Positions 11,521 through 23,759 of a DNA stretch of 64,000 nt are shown piece after piece; the first letter of the stretch is position 1; each line of letters opens with the position of its first letter. Both the position numbers and the translations under genes were made by a program. The stretch is taken from assembly GCA_015039465.1 (NCBI GenBank), contig MU130567.1, forward strand, positions 1-64,000, given 5' to 3'. The stretch is from Phlegmacium glaucopus (Eukaryota; Basidiomycota; Agaricomycetes; Agaricales; Cortinariaceae). The notes below the pieces were generated by a model. The model did not search any database, was not told the DNA's origin, and was given only the letters and a program-made list of their open reading frames with translations.

Positions 11521-13153
11521 GATTCCATGAGGAAGTCCGGCGGCACCCTTCTGCCTGGTATGTGGAGGTAGATGAATGAGATACAAGTGTCACTGTAATG
11601 TACCGATAATATTATGAACGCGTTGAGATCATGTGATCTCTTTGTTCCTTCACCAACAACCTCTGTCCGTTCACTTCTTTCAAGATTTAATTATGTATCT
11701 GCTTCTCTTTCTTTCGCATTAAGGAGATCTTTTATGATGATTCCATGGAGGAAGTCTGGCGAGACGCCCTCCTTCCTGGTATCTAAGCGCGAACGGTTAC
11801 CCTATTCCTTCCTGAACTTACTAGGCCAGTTGACTGACTATGAGTCGGCGTATGGTTGAACGTTCTTGAACTGACACTAGCCTGATGATGATTTCTCATG
11901 CCAGCAAATATGATACATCCTTTCGGCTGACAGAAACGCAAAACTCGAAAATTGATGAACGGATTCTTTCAGCACGACGACCATTTCGCAAAATATATCG
12001 TGGGCTCGAGATTGTCAACAGTTCCGAGTTTTCCCCCAATGGTCAGCCCAGATATCAGGTTCTGGAATCTGCTGTTCAAGCTCAAGTCCTATTGCCTTTC
12101 CATCCTACTAGAACACTAGAAAAGCCTGCGTTATCCTTGTCACTCGTCCAATATTAACCTGTCAGACAGCGTTCCGCACCTTTTAATTACTGTGACAGAT
12201 GAGTTGCATAATGGCTCCAGGTCGCGCTATTGTCCCCTCACGTTCTACACTCTTCGATTGGTCCTAGAACAATTTGCTCGATACTGTTGCAAAATTTACA
12301 AATTTCTCTTATACGGTTCTCAATTCTTATCATTTTATGTATATTCCAAATTCCAATCATGACACGGGACGTACCAATGCAGTTTATAATTAGCATATTG
12401 TTTTATAGTACCGACGTCGAAGTTGCTACGTAGTACTATGGTTACTATTTGATAAGGGTGCCCTTTAAAACCTGTTCCTTCTTGTCCCGACTTGAAACTT
12501 GAAAGCTTGATGACTCAAGACGGATCGGACGTGTCTGCGAATTTACAAGATATGGCTTCTACGTCCTTGTCATACGCTAGAATTCGTGCAGACTTCGTTC
12601 GGCCTGGCATAGGGACGTCCCGCCCTCCAAATATTTTGACATTCATAACGCAACCTTCTCACGATGTATCGCTTCAAAATGCTTAGAACCTACATAGATA
12701 CGTAATTAAATAATTGTATGGAACAAGGAGTGCCAAACAGAGTCTGTATTGTTCTTGCGTGATCACGTGACTAGGACAATGGTCACTATTGTTCGCGATG
12801 GCATTACATGTACTAACAGTTGCACCCAAACACCCCTTCATGCACAATGGTTTCGGTTATCGTGCGCCGACAGGTTAAAAGAGACCAATTCAATGGGCTT
12901 ACTCCCTTCATCTCACTTTCTACCTTCACTCAAGACCTAGTGTCACTTTTTCATTCACCTTCTTTCTCTCGACGGGTGTCAGGACATCCTAGACTCTTGC
13001 CATCTACATAGATCTCTGAGCGAGCCCTCTCTTACTTCAGCAACACAAATCGATATATATATTTTATAATGTTGAATACTCGCGCAAGTGAGTACTTTCG
13101 AAAAGCAGACTTTGTTCTTGAAGTTAACCACTCATTACCCCACAGTTCAATTT
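11521..13153. other. intergenic, no supported gene
   Basis: No protein family was recognised on either strand. A roughly 45-bp segment (from 11517) recurs imperfectly in direct orientation near 11735: gatgattccatg, then aggaagtc, then ctggta. This is a small local duplication at the edge of the dehydrogenase relic. The last part, about 13020-13090, should hold the promoter of the membrane protein gene; a run of ta repeats is seen near 13055. Confidence 0.4.
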
Positions 13154-14256
13154 ATGAGCTTGAACGCCGTTCGAGCTCTCAGCCTCATCTCTCTTATTTT
13201 GGTGTTCTCGAGCACCATCTTGGTCATGGTCACCAACATTAAAGCAGTGAACGCTTTTGAAGCAGACAAGGGTAACTCTACCATGGTTGAATGCGACTAC
13301 ATCGAGTAAATGGATTCTTCTTAATGTTCTCTCCTTTACTGACTAGATTTTCTTGTAGAGGAAGCACTGTTCCGAACCAACCCGCTGGTGTCTTTTGGGC
13401 CGTCGTTGCTAGCCTCTTAATTATTTGCCAGACGGTCATCCTATTCTGTAAGTGTTCCTCTTTAGTTACCAGTGCTTAAAAAAATCCTGATCTTATTTGT
13501 TTTCTAGTATCAGAAGTCAGCTGGCCTATGGCTTTCTTCAATCGTTACTTCCCTGTCCTTGGTTCAGATTTTGGGTTGGGTGCATTAGGCATCTTTCAAT
13601 GCTTGTCAGTCCTCCGTCCTCGTTACTCTCAAATTATGTCAGACTAATTTCTTTCTCTTTTTTCCAGGATCTCAACCCAAATCCTATCTCACCACGTTGA
13701 TGACTTTACTCTCGTCTCTGCCTTCTTCCTTTTCGCCCTTGGGTGCCTCAACATGTTCCTTGGCCTTCTATTCCGTGAATCAGCCAAGCCTAAACGTTCC
13801 ATCACCTCCTGGCGTGCCGAGGCCAAGGGTGTTCTCCCAACTTCCCAGGACAACCGACCAGTTTTCGTCAATATCAACCCCGTTTCCTCACCTTTTTCAT
13901 CTGCAAGTGAGAAAACAATTTCTTCGCCTCACATCATGCGCCAAGATACGATTGCCTCTGACCAAGGATCATGGAGGAGCACTGAAAAGACTGGATATGG
14001 ATTTGGACGACAAGGAGAGAAAGCAGCTGCTCTTCGAGGATTCATCCTACAGAAACCTGTTGAGTCGCTGCCGAGGTACATGACACCATCTCCTACTTCC
14101 TCTCCTTCCAAATTGCCCCGCAGCCATACCAGTATATCCTCTACTTCTAGCTTCTACTCTCCTAATCGGGAGAGTAATCTCGCCTCCCCTCACGATCATC
14201 ATGACAGGGGAGAGACTCCTCCACCTATTTTCAGGTCAAGCCCCACTGCTCTGTAA
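13154..14256 (+). CDS. four-helix membrane protein with disordered Ser/Pro-rich tail (function unknown)
   Basis: Exons 13154-13305, 13359-13447, 13508-13604 and 13668-14256 join to 308 codons; the introns of 53, 60 and 63 nt all have clear GT-AG ends. Four hydrophobic segments are seen: ALSLISLILVFSSTILVMV near the N terminus, VFWAVVASLLIICQTVILF, a weaker one around DFGLGALGIFQCL, and LVSAFFLFALGCLNMFLGLLF. A long hydrophilic tail follows, rich in Ser, Pro and Thr (MTPSPTSSPSK, SSTSSFYSPNRES), and is probably cytosolic. No catalytic motif was seen. Its shape recalls the four-helix membrane proteins common in basidiomycetes. ATG 13154 was chosen because it directly precedes the first helix; a longer start at 13088 would need a non-ATG codon. 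The gene looks intact and sits between relics. Confidence 0.8.
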
Positions 14257-14861
14257 AAAAGTGTAGCTCGAGACAGAAGGAAAGAAATAGAAGGTTTTGC
14301 CAAAGCAGGACTTGTTGGACCTGGCTATACTATCGATGTACATACGACTATACGAAGACCTTGCTACGACCCCGGACTCTCATTACGTTTTTTAGCTTAT
14401 ACCAAACGTCCATTATTCCATCTAATCTTCCATATTCTCGAACTCTTTTGTATCATGTATACGACGTTGTATTGTATTTTTATTCATAAAACTTTTATCA
14501 GCACTCACTCGACCTACATGTCTCCTTGGGCAAATTGAGGAGATTTGACGATACCCGATGAAACTTGACACATAAGTTCCATTTACACCTCTGAGACGAT
14601 CTCGGGAAGGTCAAAATGCCCTCCGAAATCTCTCTTGACCTGTCTCTGCAGAGTACAGGTGGGAGGGATTTCTTTTTTTCCGATTCATCACTGCGTGAGT
14701 TCCATAGTAGGTAATATGATTATTGGTCTTTCCAAAATTTCCAAAGGTAGGTCAGGATGCTTTCGAATTGTGTTCAAAGAGGAGTGACGGATTCGGAGCG
14801 TAGCCGCGTTGCATTTAGGGCGGGTTCAAAGTAGTGTATCTTCACTGCAATCTATATTAGC
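14257..14861. other. intergenic, no gene seen
   Basis: This holds the 3' UTR of the membrane protein gene (AT-rich around 14470, ttgtattttta) and the upstream region of the next small gene. No open frame or repeat of note was found. Confidence 0.5.
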
Positions 14862-15338
14862 ATGAATTCTCCTCCAGATCCCGCTTCCCCCTCTGCATCA
14901 ACCCCATCTTCAGGATCTCCACCGCCAGAAGAAGCCTCATCCTACGTCCAAGCTACTGCTGCCAGCAACAGCAGCTACTTATCAAGTCTCACAAGTCACA
15001 TCACCGCAACTTTTGGGGGTGGTTCAAGCTCATCATCATCCAAACGTCGACTTCCTGCCGGCCCTTCATTTGCAGCAGCTTCTTCTGCTCGTGATTCAAA
15101 AACTAGAAGACGAGGAGAACCAGGTCGTTCGGGAGGTACTACTACTACCACATGGGAAGGTGTCAAAGAATCTGGAGGAAAAAAGGAGAAAGATGAACTA
15201 CTTGATCAGGCTTTAGTTGAACATCTCAGGAAAGGTATGTCCGTTTTTTTTTCTCTCCCGCCTTGCCATGTATTCAATTGTGTATATACATTTTCAGAGA
15301 TTGGTGATCCTTTCCTAGAGGTTGGAATCAAAGGCTGA
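14862..15338 (+). CDS. small Ser/Gly-rich protein of unknown function
   Basis: Two exons, 14862-15234 and 15298-15338, joined across a 63-nt intron (gtatgt...ttttcag), encode 137 residues. The N-terminal half is low complexity (Pro, Ser, Ala; SSSSSSKRR near residue 60). The C-terminal part is charged (KEKDELLDQALVEHLRK), and the second exon reads EIGDPFLEVGIKG before TGA. The order of a disordered N part, a helical motif and a compact tail suggests a small adaptor or regulatory peptide, but I do not recognise the family. Directly after the stop the frame continues KWLRSA before TAA, so the TGA may have replaced a Trp codon in a longer ancestor. The gene call rests on the spliced frame, with no homology support. 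Confidence 0.55.
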   Translation: MNSPPDPASPSASTPSSGSPPPEEASSYVQATAASNSSYLSSLTSHITATFGGGSSSSSSKRRLPAGPSFAAASSARDSKTRRRGEPGRSGGTTTTTWEGVKESGGKKEKDELLDQALVEHLRKGMSVFFSLPPCHVFNCVYTFSEIGDPFLEVGIKG

Positions 15339-15837
15339 AAGTGGCTCCGTTCTGCTTAAGTACGTCACCCTGTAAACTATCATCTTCTCATATGATATTG
15401 ATGTTCATGTATTGAAGACAGTTACTCTCTTCTGTGCATAACCGGAATAAAATTGTATCATAGTAATCAAAGAACGATCATACGACAAGAGACTCTTAAT
15501 TTTCTCGACTGTGGCACAGAGGGGGCATCTTCTGATGTTCTTGTTATATGAGAAGGCAACAATCAATTCATTGACGGCCCTTTTATTCAATTTCAGGATG
15601 GAGCGACATTAACTTTGTTCTACTGGTTCGCTTTTTAGCGCCCGCATATAACCAACCACCCCGATTGTACCATCACGCTAGCTAGGATGACCATAACGTT
15701 AATCAACACCATGAAGATTTTTCCACCCACTCCTTCGTTGCTTTTTTCTCCCTATCCGTATCAATTCAAGCGATGGATTTGGACTTTCTAAGCGATCGTA
15801 CAGGATGAGTTGTCAACCTGCACGTGCAGTGACTCGT
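15339..15837. other. intergenic, nothing recognised
   Basis: This lies between the 3' end of the small gene and the truncated carboxylesterase copy. No repeat, RNA gene or convincing open frame was found. Confidence 0.45.
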
Positions 15838-16788
15838 TACTTCGCAGCATTATACACTGGAGTAGTCGATCTTACGATAATGATGACCTGCTTGGGATCT
15901 CCACCAAAAGCGGCGATGTTCTGTTGTACCCACTGCATAGCGAGGTCTTGGTCAAGAAATCTTAGATTCCCCTTGTTGAGGAACGGATCTTCACTACTTA
16001 GGAAGCCGAACACGTTCGGATAATTGATTGTTACAACAATAACGCCATGGTTTTTCGCGATGCTAGTCTGAAATTATTTTGGTATATGATTATATCGTTC
16101 GACTCTCCATTAGGCAGTAATTGAAGCTTACGCTGTCATATTGAAATAAGGAGCCGGAGCCAAACTGAAGTGATCCACCATGGACTGTCCGATAGGTTGA
16201 AGACTCATCTGAAAAATCTGCATTCAAAACTCACTCCAAAACATTACGGGGGTTTTAGCCCCAACCCCCGAATTTTCAGGAGCCCAAACATTTCTAACGG
16301 GTCGAGGATTAGTAGTGTCTTGGTCAATAAGAAACATTCACAACGAACAAGTGTCAAGAATAAGCAGTCCTTGTCTTCAGGTAGTTGAAAAGAAGCTCAG
16401 CCGCATCTTGGGTGGCAAACACGAACTGCTGATTGCACGAAGGCCCAAACCATTTTACTGAAAAAATGTCTTCGGATACGAATGGCTTTGGGGGTTCCCA
16501 GCGAAGCTTTCCTACAGGGGCTTGGCCGTAACGCTATAGCAGTACGTTCAAGTCTAAACTGGTACTCGGGAAGTCTCACAATTCCCTTAAAAAAACAACT
16601 GAATGTTCCGTTCAAGAAAATGTAGACATCTTAGAACAGTAGACTTACCACCATCTTGACTCCGATTCTTGAGCAGCACCGAGAAGAGTTCCAGAAGTTG
16701 TCTTGACGGCTGGAAGAACGGTGCTAGCACTCAAAGATGCTGTGAGGACAAGACTGCCCAAAATATTTAATGTAAAGGCAGTTTTCAT
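15838..16788 (-). pseudogene. 5'-half copy of the carboxylesterase gene
   Basis: The segment starts at ATG 16788 with MKTAFTLNILGSLVLTASLS, a secretion signal matching that of the intact gene at 18031-20115, and follows it exon by exon. The match includes VLPAVKTTSG, the tiny second exon, the region before the oxyanion-hole Gly-Gly, NVFGF and LDQDLAMQWVQQNIAAFGGDP. The tiny exon reads TTG, seven T, AAGGGAATT where the intact gene has TTGTTTCTTTTAAG, so one base is lost and the frame breaks. Similarity ends near 15840 inside the intron preceding the exon that carries the catalytic GESAG serine, so that half is missing. This is a truncated tandem duplicate of a type-B carboxylesterase, without catalytic capacity. 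Confidence 0.8.
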
Positions 16789-18030
16789 CTATGATCTTGG
16801 CCACCCTCAAATCAACAGTTCGGTTCGCTCTTATAGAATTTCTCCGCGTTTAACATAAACAGCAGAGGGCTTATTGGAGAATTGATCACATGTTAACGGC
16901 AACCGCGTTCAAAGCAACCCCATGCCAGTGCGCACCTTGATAGTAGGCCGGTAGAGGTGGCCCGCAAATTTCCCCAGAGTTAGATTTCAACAACGAATAC
17001 ATTTGTAGTTTCCTTGCTCTTTTGTCAAACCGGATTACGTGTCACGTAAAGTAAATGGGCCGGAATTTAATGTTTTTGAACTTCCCAGGAAACTGCGTGG
17101 TTGATATGACTATTCCTCGCGGAGTGACTGAACAAACTCTGAACAATCGCCATTATTCCGCTGAAACATATATCACCTGGCTCCCGTCAATTGGCGCCGG
17201 CGTCCGCACTGGCAGGCCCTTGGCCTCTGGAACTCAGAGGCTATGTTCGCTATCGAAGCTAATTAGCTTTAGTATAAAGCATTACACTACCTCGTGTGCC
17301 TCATAATGGTGACGCGGCGCCCAGGTTATGCCCACTGGCAGTGCACAGTCTAGATAACTAAAAAAAGTGATCGGATCATGGTACTAACAAGCCCATTCAG
17401 AAAAAGTCCTACCAAAAGGTCCTGGAGATGCCCTACCTGTACTATCGTGGATATAATACGAACTATGGCCAGATATTATAAAGAGTAATCTGAATGATAG
17501 CCATATTAGCCACCAGACTCGGAGCGCTCCAGAGCGCTTATCACGCATTGTAATATAATAGTAAATGGATTTTTGATCCGGACGGCTCTCGGAGGAACCT
17601 CCCAAAATTGAAAATAGAGGCTCCTAGTGCTTAAAACCATCTTACTGATTAGTCGACCCTTGAAAGATGGCTTAAGCCGCGTCTTCAGGCGGGGACAGGA
17701 TTTGCAAATAACTGGGCATAGATCTCACTATATATCGACGAAGTCGAGGCGGGGCTTGGCCCATGTGGTGGTGTGGGCAAATTTTAGGAGAGGGAAAGTG
17801 TAAGTATACTGAAGACTATGTGCGCTCTTGACTGTCGGTCTCGGAGTTGACACGCTTTACGAGTCAATGTTTACTGCACAATATTAGCACCCTTCATATA
17901 TACATATACAACTTGTTGATCAGAACTTGCCGGAAGCTGAAATCTGGGGGCTGAGTCGTGTTAATCCTATCAATTAACGTCATAAAAAATTTAACCTGTT
18001 TATTTTTACATATCATACTGTTCTGATGCT
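16789..18030. other. intergenic, no supported gene
   Basis: About 1.2 kb between the carboxylesterase relic and the 3' end of the intact copy. Only short open frames without family resemblance were seen. The region probably holds the old promoter of the relic (16790-16900) and the terminator of the intact gene near 18000 (AT-rich, atttttacatatc). Confidence 0.4.
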
Positions 18031-20115
18031 TCAAAAATCTAAGAAAGCGTTCCAGATTTTGTCGCAAGGTCCGTCATTCAACCCTGCGGGAGCAGGTTGA
18101 ATGACATTTCCGAGTTGAACATTGCCATCGAAGGACAATTTGGCGAGAGTCTGGGTACTGTTGTCAGGGCGGAACTCTTCCCACCTAGGGGCCGGGTTTG
18201 CGAAGGGATTCTTAATGAAGTTAGTCCAGACGGTTTGCATTGTGTTTGACAGCCGCGCTTCGGCGGGAGTCGCAGTGGTTTGGTTGAAAGTACCGAATAT
18301 TTCAACGACTGAGATAGAGAAATGTAAAATAGATATGAATATGAGGGAGATTATACTGACTCTCTGTCGAGTGCCAAGCTCCAGCACCTGGGAACTTTTG
18401 CAGATCCGCAAAGACGGCACCTGTGCGCCAAATCTATATAAATCGGTTTTCTGTCCAGATATTATGCGACAAACCATATACATATCGGAATACATTGAGA
18501 ATTCCTGATTCAACATATGCCGTCGTGGTGAGTTGAGCGGGACTGTGAAAAAAATTAGTAAATTAAAGATTCGGAAGTTTCTATAAACACACCAATTAAA
18601 AGCGACGTCACGAAAGACAAGCGGAATGATTGTCGAGTCATTTAAGCCGGAGTATGCAGCTCTGACTTGATCAGCACTGACCGGAACTGCAGTGGTTCCT
18701 TCCAAAAATGTAGGAAGATCAGTATCACCTACGGTAAACAACGTGCCGTCGTCCTGGTTTGCTCCAATCAAAATGGGGACACGTGCGGTCTGCTTTGCAT
18801 TGATTCTCTGGATTGGATGAGTGAAAGCGGTAACGCTAATCCACGTTACATCAGCTGTTGTCGAAAACAATATAGAAAACACTGTACTTATCAGCGACGG
18901 GGTTCCCGAATCCAAGACCCTGAGGACCGTTCAAGAATGCTGAAATTGTACTAGCTGGCACCTTCTGCAAACAGGTAATTCTCGATGGACCAGCAGCTTC
19001 GTTACAGCCTAATGTTTTCGCGAAAGTGTCGAAGGCCGTAAAATTTGGAGGTCCAAGGAAGGTGGCGGCTCCGGATTCCATCATGGCGGCGCGGAATGGA
19101 GGGTTTGTACCATGTCTCTGGAGGGCATGGGCAACGGATTGGGCACCGGCACTTTCTCCCTGTAATAAACTGAGGGAAATATTATGCATTGACATAGTCG
19201 AAGCTTACGATAATAGTAACCTGTCTGGGGTCTCCGCCAAAGGCGGCGATGTTCTGTTGTACCCATTGCATAGCGAGATCTTGATCAAGAAATCCGAGGT
19301 TCTCCTTGCTAGGGAACAGATCCTCACTGCTTGGGAACCCGAACACGTTCGTACGATAGTTGATGGACACGACAATAACGCCTTGATTTTTTGCGATGCT
19401 TGTCTGAGAAGGACTTGTCAGGTAGTGATTTCTTCTGCCTTTGGCAGAGAACATGGCTTACCCCGTCATACGCAGGGACGGCGCTAGACCCGAATTGAAG
19501 CGATCCACCATGGACTATCCAATACCCCGTCAAACAAGACCTCATTCACAAAATTTATACTAAACTTACTCCAAATCATCACTGGCGTCTTCGCTGTCGT
19601 ATGCAATTTTTCGGGAGTCCAAACATTTCTGTAGAGTAGAATTTTGGGAATTCGTCGGCATTATAGAACATTCGCAACATACAGAAATAGACAATCCTCG
19701 TCTTCGGGTAGCGGAGGCGAGTTGAAGAGGGGCAAGGTCAAAATTTGCGTGGGAAAGAGGAATTGTTGGATGCAAGAAGGTCCAAGCTTCTCTGCTGAAC
19801 GAATATTTTGAGAGACGAATGCCTTTGGTGCTTCCCAGCGAAGTTCTCCAACGGGAGCTTGGGCATAAGGCTGATTGACTTTAGGACTGCTCTAATTCGG
19901 GAAGGAATGGATGACTTACAATTCCCTTAAAAGAAACAACTACATATATTTTCAGAAAAATGTAAGCATTTTAAAGAAATTGACCCACCTCCATCCTGAG
20001 CAGCTCCGAGGAGAATTCCAGAGGTTGTCTTGACGACTGGAAGAATGACGCCCGTGGTCAAAGATGCTGTGAAGACCAGAGTGGCCAAAATATTCAACGT
20101 GTAGCTGGCTCTCAT
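18031..20115 (-). CDS. secreted type-B carboxylesterase/lipase
   Basis: An alpha/beta-hydrolase of the carboxylesterase type-B family, which cleaves ester bonds and is secreted. Exon 1 (20115-19989) encodes a signal peptide (MRASYTLNILATLVFTASLT). A 20-nt exon (19939-19920) encodes VVSFKGI, followed by PYAQAPVGELRW. Later exons give EDEDCLFL-NVWTPEK, the oxyanion-hole IHGGSLQFGS, the strand NVFGF, and AMQWVQQNIAAFGGDP. The nucleophile motif GESAGAQS lies near 19165, followed by IGANQDDGTLF (acid region). The histidine motif AWHSTEIVEIFGTF spans the last intron near 18310. About ten introns of 50-65 nt can be placed with one frame maintained throughout; I saw no stop. The last residues are CDKIWNAFLDF. 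The downstream neighbour on this strand is its own truncated copy, so the locus duplicated in tandem. The substrate cannot be told. Confidence 0.85.
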
Positions 20116-20756
20116 TATAACCCGTAATATTCGGTTAGAATTACTCTTCTTTATATAGTTCTGCTTGCTATATATAAACAACTTCAGAATCAAGTATATC
20201 TCGGCTGGCATATGCTTCTATAGCATCCGCTGTCTAGTGACCTTTCAGTGTGAAAGTATTGTGGTTTAGTCGATGACTCACGTGTATTGCTGAACAAAAC
20301 TGCCTCTTTGGATGAAGCCCCAATATCATCTATTCATTATAGTCCAGCGAAGAAAGCCCGGATTGCACGAAGTTGCCATATAATTCAATATGTGCAAACG
20401 AAGGGATACAACAGTGGTAGACTGACATGTGAGATTTAGGGTCCTTGTTATAAGTAATATGCATGACCGCAAGACTCCGCAGGACTGCTCCCAGTCTGCA
20501 TAAAATCCCACTACATATAACTTGAACCGCCTGATGTGTTCTGTATGTCGGAACGTATGGCCTCGGAAGTAGTATAGTGAGAACGAATCATTCTCCTGCG
20601 GTAATGGTACTTACGACATGTGATCATTTCCCAGACCGTGAGGGGAAGCTTCAGGAAGCTGCCCCCGCAGACCATCCACACTGATTCCCACACCCAATAA
20701 TAGCTTGTAAATTGCGCATATCTTTACTACCACGAAAGTCATTTCTCCTGGTCATC
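20116..20756. other. intergenic, no gene seen
   Basis: This should contain the promoter of the minus-strand carboxylesterase (TATA-like ttatatagttct near 20150). The remainder up to the dehydrogenase fragment has only short frames without family resemblance. Confidence 0.4.
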
Positions 20757-20938
20757 ATGTCTACAATCTTTGTTATTGGAGCCGGTCCTCAAATTGGGCT
20801 GAGCGTACCAGAGCTCTTTATTTCAAAGGGGTTCACTGGCACATCTGTCGAGTTGGCCTCTCGCTCGAGATCAATCTCGAGAAACTTGCTGCCAAGTTCC
20901 CCGATAATATCAAAGTGGCACTCGCTGAGGGCACAATA
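20757..20938 (+). pseudogene. 5' fragment of a short-chain dehydrogenase (SDR)
   Basis: ATG 20757 opens MSTIFVIGAGPQIGLSVPELF, the Rossmann dinucleotide-binding start of an NAD(P)-dependent short-chain dehydrogenase (GxGxxIG). After about 35 codons the frame breaks near 20870; the next phase continues INLEKLAAKFPDNIKVALAEG. Similarity then stops abruptly at about 20940, exactly where the 3' flank shared by the F-box gene copies begins (atctctccatactcagagata). The remaining roughly 200 codons of a normal SDR are absent. The fragment appears to have been cut by arrival of the F-box duplication unit. Confidence 0.7.
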
Positions 20939-21156
20939 AGAAATTAATCTCTCCATACTCAGAGATAAAAAAAAATAGCACAATGAAATATATAGAATAG
21001 GGATGGTGCAAGGATGGTGTATAATCACCGTTTGTGATCCAACAGCTGGTTCAATCCAGGCAGCAAACGAACTTGTTGTTTACATATACCTGGTAACAAA
21101 TAGTTATTATATGTCTAAAAGGATATCAGTATATGAAGAGAAAAATATTATTACTA

Positions 21157-22301
21157 CTAAGTAGACACTGAAAATCGAAAAACCATGGTCTTGCTTGACT
21201 TCAAACCATTGAATTGTGTTTGTCGCACCTTCTTCACAGCCAGTTCGTAGGAGCTATCATCCCACACTGGCGGACCCCAATTGTATATAGCCAAGTGAAG
21301 AGAAAGATGCTTCAGCATTGGCCATCCAGATTTGAGGAATATCTTCTCGAGTCTGTCCAACTGTCCATCACCTAGAATGTCATACCTCCTGTCCGTACTG
21401 ATTTTAATTTTTAAGGAATCCAGTTTATTGTTCCCTGCGATGTCTTCCAGCTCATCGCAAAGATCTGACATTGGCAGAGGACCCAGTCCATCAGAAGTGA
21501 TAACCAGGTGCATTCTCCTCAATGTTTCTATGCACGGCATGAGCATTTTGGCCAACTTTAAGGCTCGGAAACAGCCATCGTAGACTAGAAAAAATGTCCA
21601 TTCATTGGCAACAAATAAAAAGAAAAACGTTCAATCTTTAATTTACCTGCAAAGTGAACGTCTGTAAGCTGCGGAGCATTTTGGAAAACTTGAGCAAGCG
21701 GAATGATAAGGTTTATGCCAGTGTTAGGGAATTTGACAGATATTTTCTCCAGACCCGTGAAGTCCAAGATCCATCTGCCTGAATAGATTTCTGCTAGAAA
21801 TCGAGTCTGAGGTGGTAGCACCCTGTGCCCTGACCGATACCGTAGCGCTATGTCAAGTACCTGTAGCTTAATGGGCTTGAACGGCACTAAAGCTGTTACA
21901 GAGTCACCTTCATCAGCGAGAAAGAGGTTTGTGGTGGAAAGATGTTTGAGATTAGGGCTAGGAATGAGATGGGAGATGGGGAAATTTCTCAATGATCTTA
22001 GATCGAGATGGTTAAGGGTTGGAATGTGTATAAAATCCAAAAGTAGACGTCGCATCGACAATGAGATATCGTTCCAGTCAGTTGGGATATAGGATTGCTC
22101 GAGGATGGTGAATGATTCCAACCTCGTTAGCTGTCGTGGAACTTGAACAAAAAGGTGTCTGGGCTCATAGCGAAGATCACCTAGGCCAATATGCAGTTTA
22201 CGGAAATATTTCGCGATGTCAGGTGTTGTTGAGACAGGGATTGACAGATGAGTAAATTGTTTTCGCGCGGCAAACAAGGCCATCACCATCAACACGTGCA
22301 A
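21157..22301 (-). pseudogene. F-box/leucine-rich family copy A, 5'-truncated
   Basis: The last part of exon 1 (to 21647) and exon 2 (21584-21157) match the other F-box copies closely, with the same intron position and a gtaaat...ctag intron of 63 nt. The shared core LTRLESFTILEQ, HIPTLNHLDLRSLRNFPISHLIPSPNLKHLS is complete. The first about 70 codons, including the F-box, are replaced by unrelated sequence near 22250-22300, so no start codon remains. Exon 2 has the same length (428 nt) and ending (FRFSVST) as copy E at 58055, placing A and E in one subgroup. Without an F-box it could not join an SCF complex. Confidence 0.8.
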
Positions 22302-22384
22302 TCACGGAAGTTACCGGCAAGTCTTGCGTTACCTTTGAAAGCTTATAAGAACGAGCCCTTACGTGGTAACATCAATTTATTATG

Positions 22385-23708
22385 TCAATATACGCGCAGA
22401 GAAACATTATTACTACTAGACCTGACTGAAAATCGAAAATCAATGGTCTTGCTCGACTTCAAATCAGCGAATTGTGTTTGCTGCAGCTTCTCCAGAGCCA
22501 TTTCGAAGGAGGTATCATCTCTCAGACCGAAATTGTATACAATAAAGTCAAGAGAAACGTGCTTCAGCATTGGCCATCCGGATTTGAGGAATATCTTCTC
22601 GAGTCTGCCCAATTGTTCATCACCTAGTATGGCATACTTATTCCTGTTCATACGTATTTCAATTTTTAAGGAATCCAGTTTATTCTTCCCCGCGATGTCT
22701 TCGAGCTCACCGCAGAGATTTGACAGCGGATCCACCACACCGGCGGCACTCTGCGCACTCAGTCCATCGGAAGCGATAACCAAATGCATTCTGCTCAATG
22801 TTTCTATGCACGGCGTGATCATTTTAGCCAACTTTAAGGCCTGGAAACAGCCGTCGTCGACTAGAGAAAATATTCATTCATTGGCAACAAATAAAATAAA
22901 AATATTACATCTGTCATTTACCTAAAAATTGAATGTCTGTAAGCTGCCGAGCATTTTGGAAAACTTGAAGAAGCGGAATGATAAGGAATATGTTAAGAAA
23001 TTCGACAGATATTTTCTCCAGACCCGTGAGGTCCAAGATCGGCCATCTGCCTGAGTAGATTGCTGCTAGAAATCGAGTAGGTGGTACACTGTACGCTGTC
23101 AGACCCCGTAGCGCTATGTCAAGTACCCGTAGCTTAATGGGTTGGAAAGGCGCTAAAGCTGTTGCAGAGTCACCTTCATCAACGAGAAAGAGGTTTGTGG
23201 CGGAAAGATGTTTGAGATTAGGGTTAGGAATGAGATGGGAGATGGGGAAATTTCTCAATGATCTTAGATCGAGATGGTTAAGGGTTGGAATGTGTATAAA
23301 ATCCAAAAGTAGATGTTGCATTGACAATGGGATACAGTTCCAGTCACTTTGGCGAGGGGAATGCTCGAGGATGGTGAACGATTCCAACCTCGTTAGTTGT
23401 CGTGGAACCTGGACAAAAAGGTGTCTGGGCTCAGAGGGAAGATCATATGCGCGAATGCGCAGTTTACGGACATATCTCGCGATCTCAGGTGTTGTTGAGA
23501 GAAATTCTCCAAAGGCCTCGCCGCCATGAAACCTTGCTAAGTCGCTGGTTGTGATCGTGATGGAGGAGAATATTTGTTTCCTGCACAAAGGGAGAAAGGA
23601 TTGGCAGGTTAGTGAAAAGACTCCCACATATTGAAGCCCCTTCTCGTTATCGTTGAAGAGGATGTCGACGATGTTTTCAATAATGTCGAAAGGAAGGATC
23701 GGTATCAT
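22385..23708 (-). CDS. F-box/leucine-rich protein, copy B
   Basis: Exon 1 (23708-22922) and exon 2 (22860-22385) join across a 61-nt intron to 420 codons. The N terminus MIPILPFDIIENIVDILFN is a basidiomycete-type F-box start (LP-DII-NIVDIL), followed by LTCQSFLPLCRKQIFSSI; F-box proteins recruit substrates to SCF ubiquitin ligases. The rest is a leucine-rich repeat-like solenoid (LTRLESFTILEHS, LNHLDLRSLRNFPISHLI, LKHLSATNLFL). No catalytic residues are expected. ATG 23708 aligns with the starts of copies C, D and E. The frame is open, so the gene looks functional. It stands in a tandem array with A, C and D, all on the minus strand, and belongs with C and D by sequence. Confidence 0.82.
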
Positions 23709-23759
23709 GGAAGCTTTGACGGGCCGCACTATGTGGTCGCTTCTATGTAGGCTCGGCAC

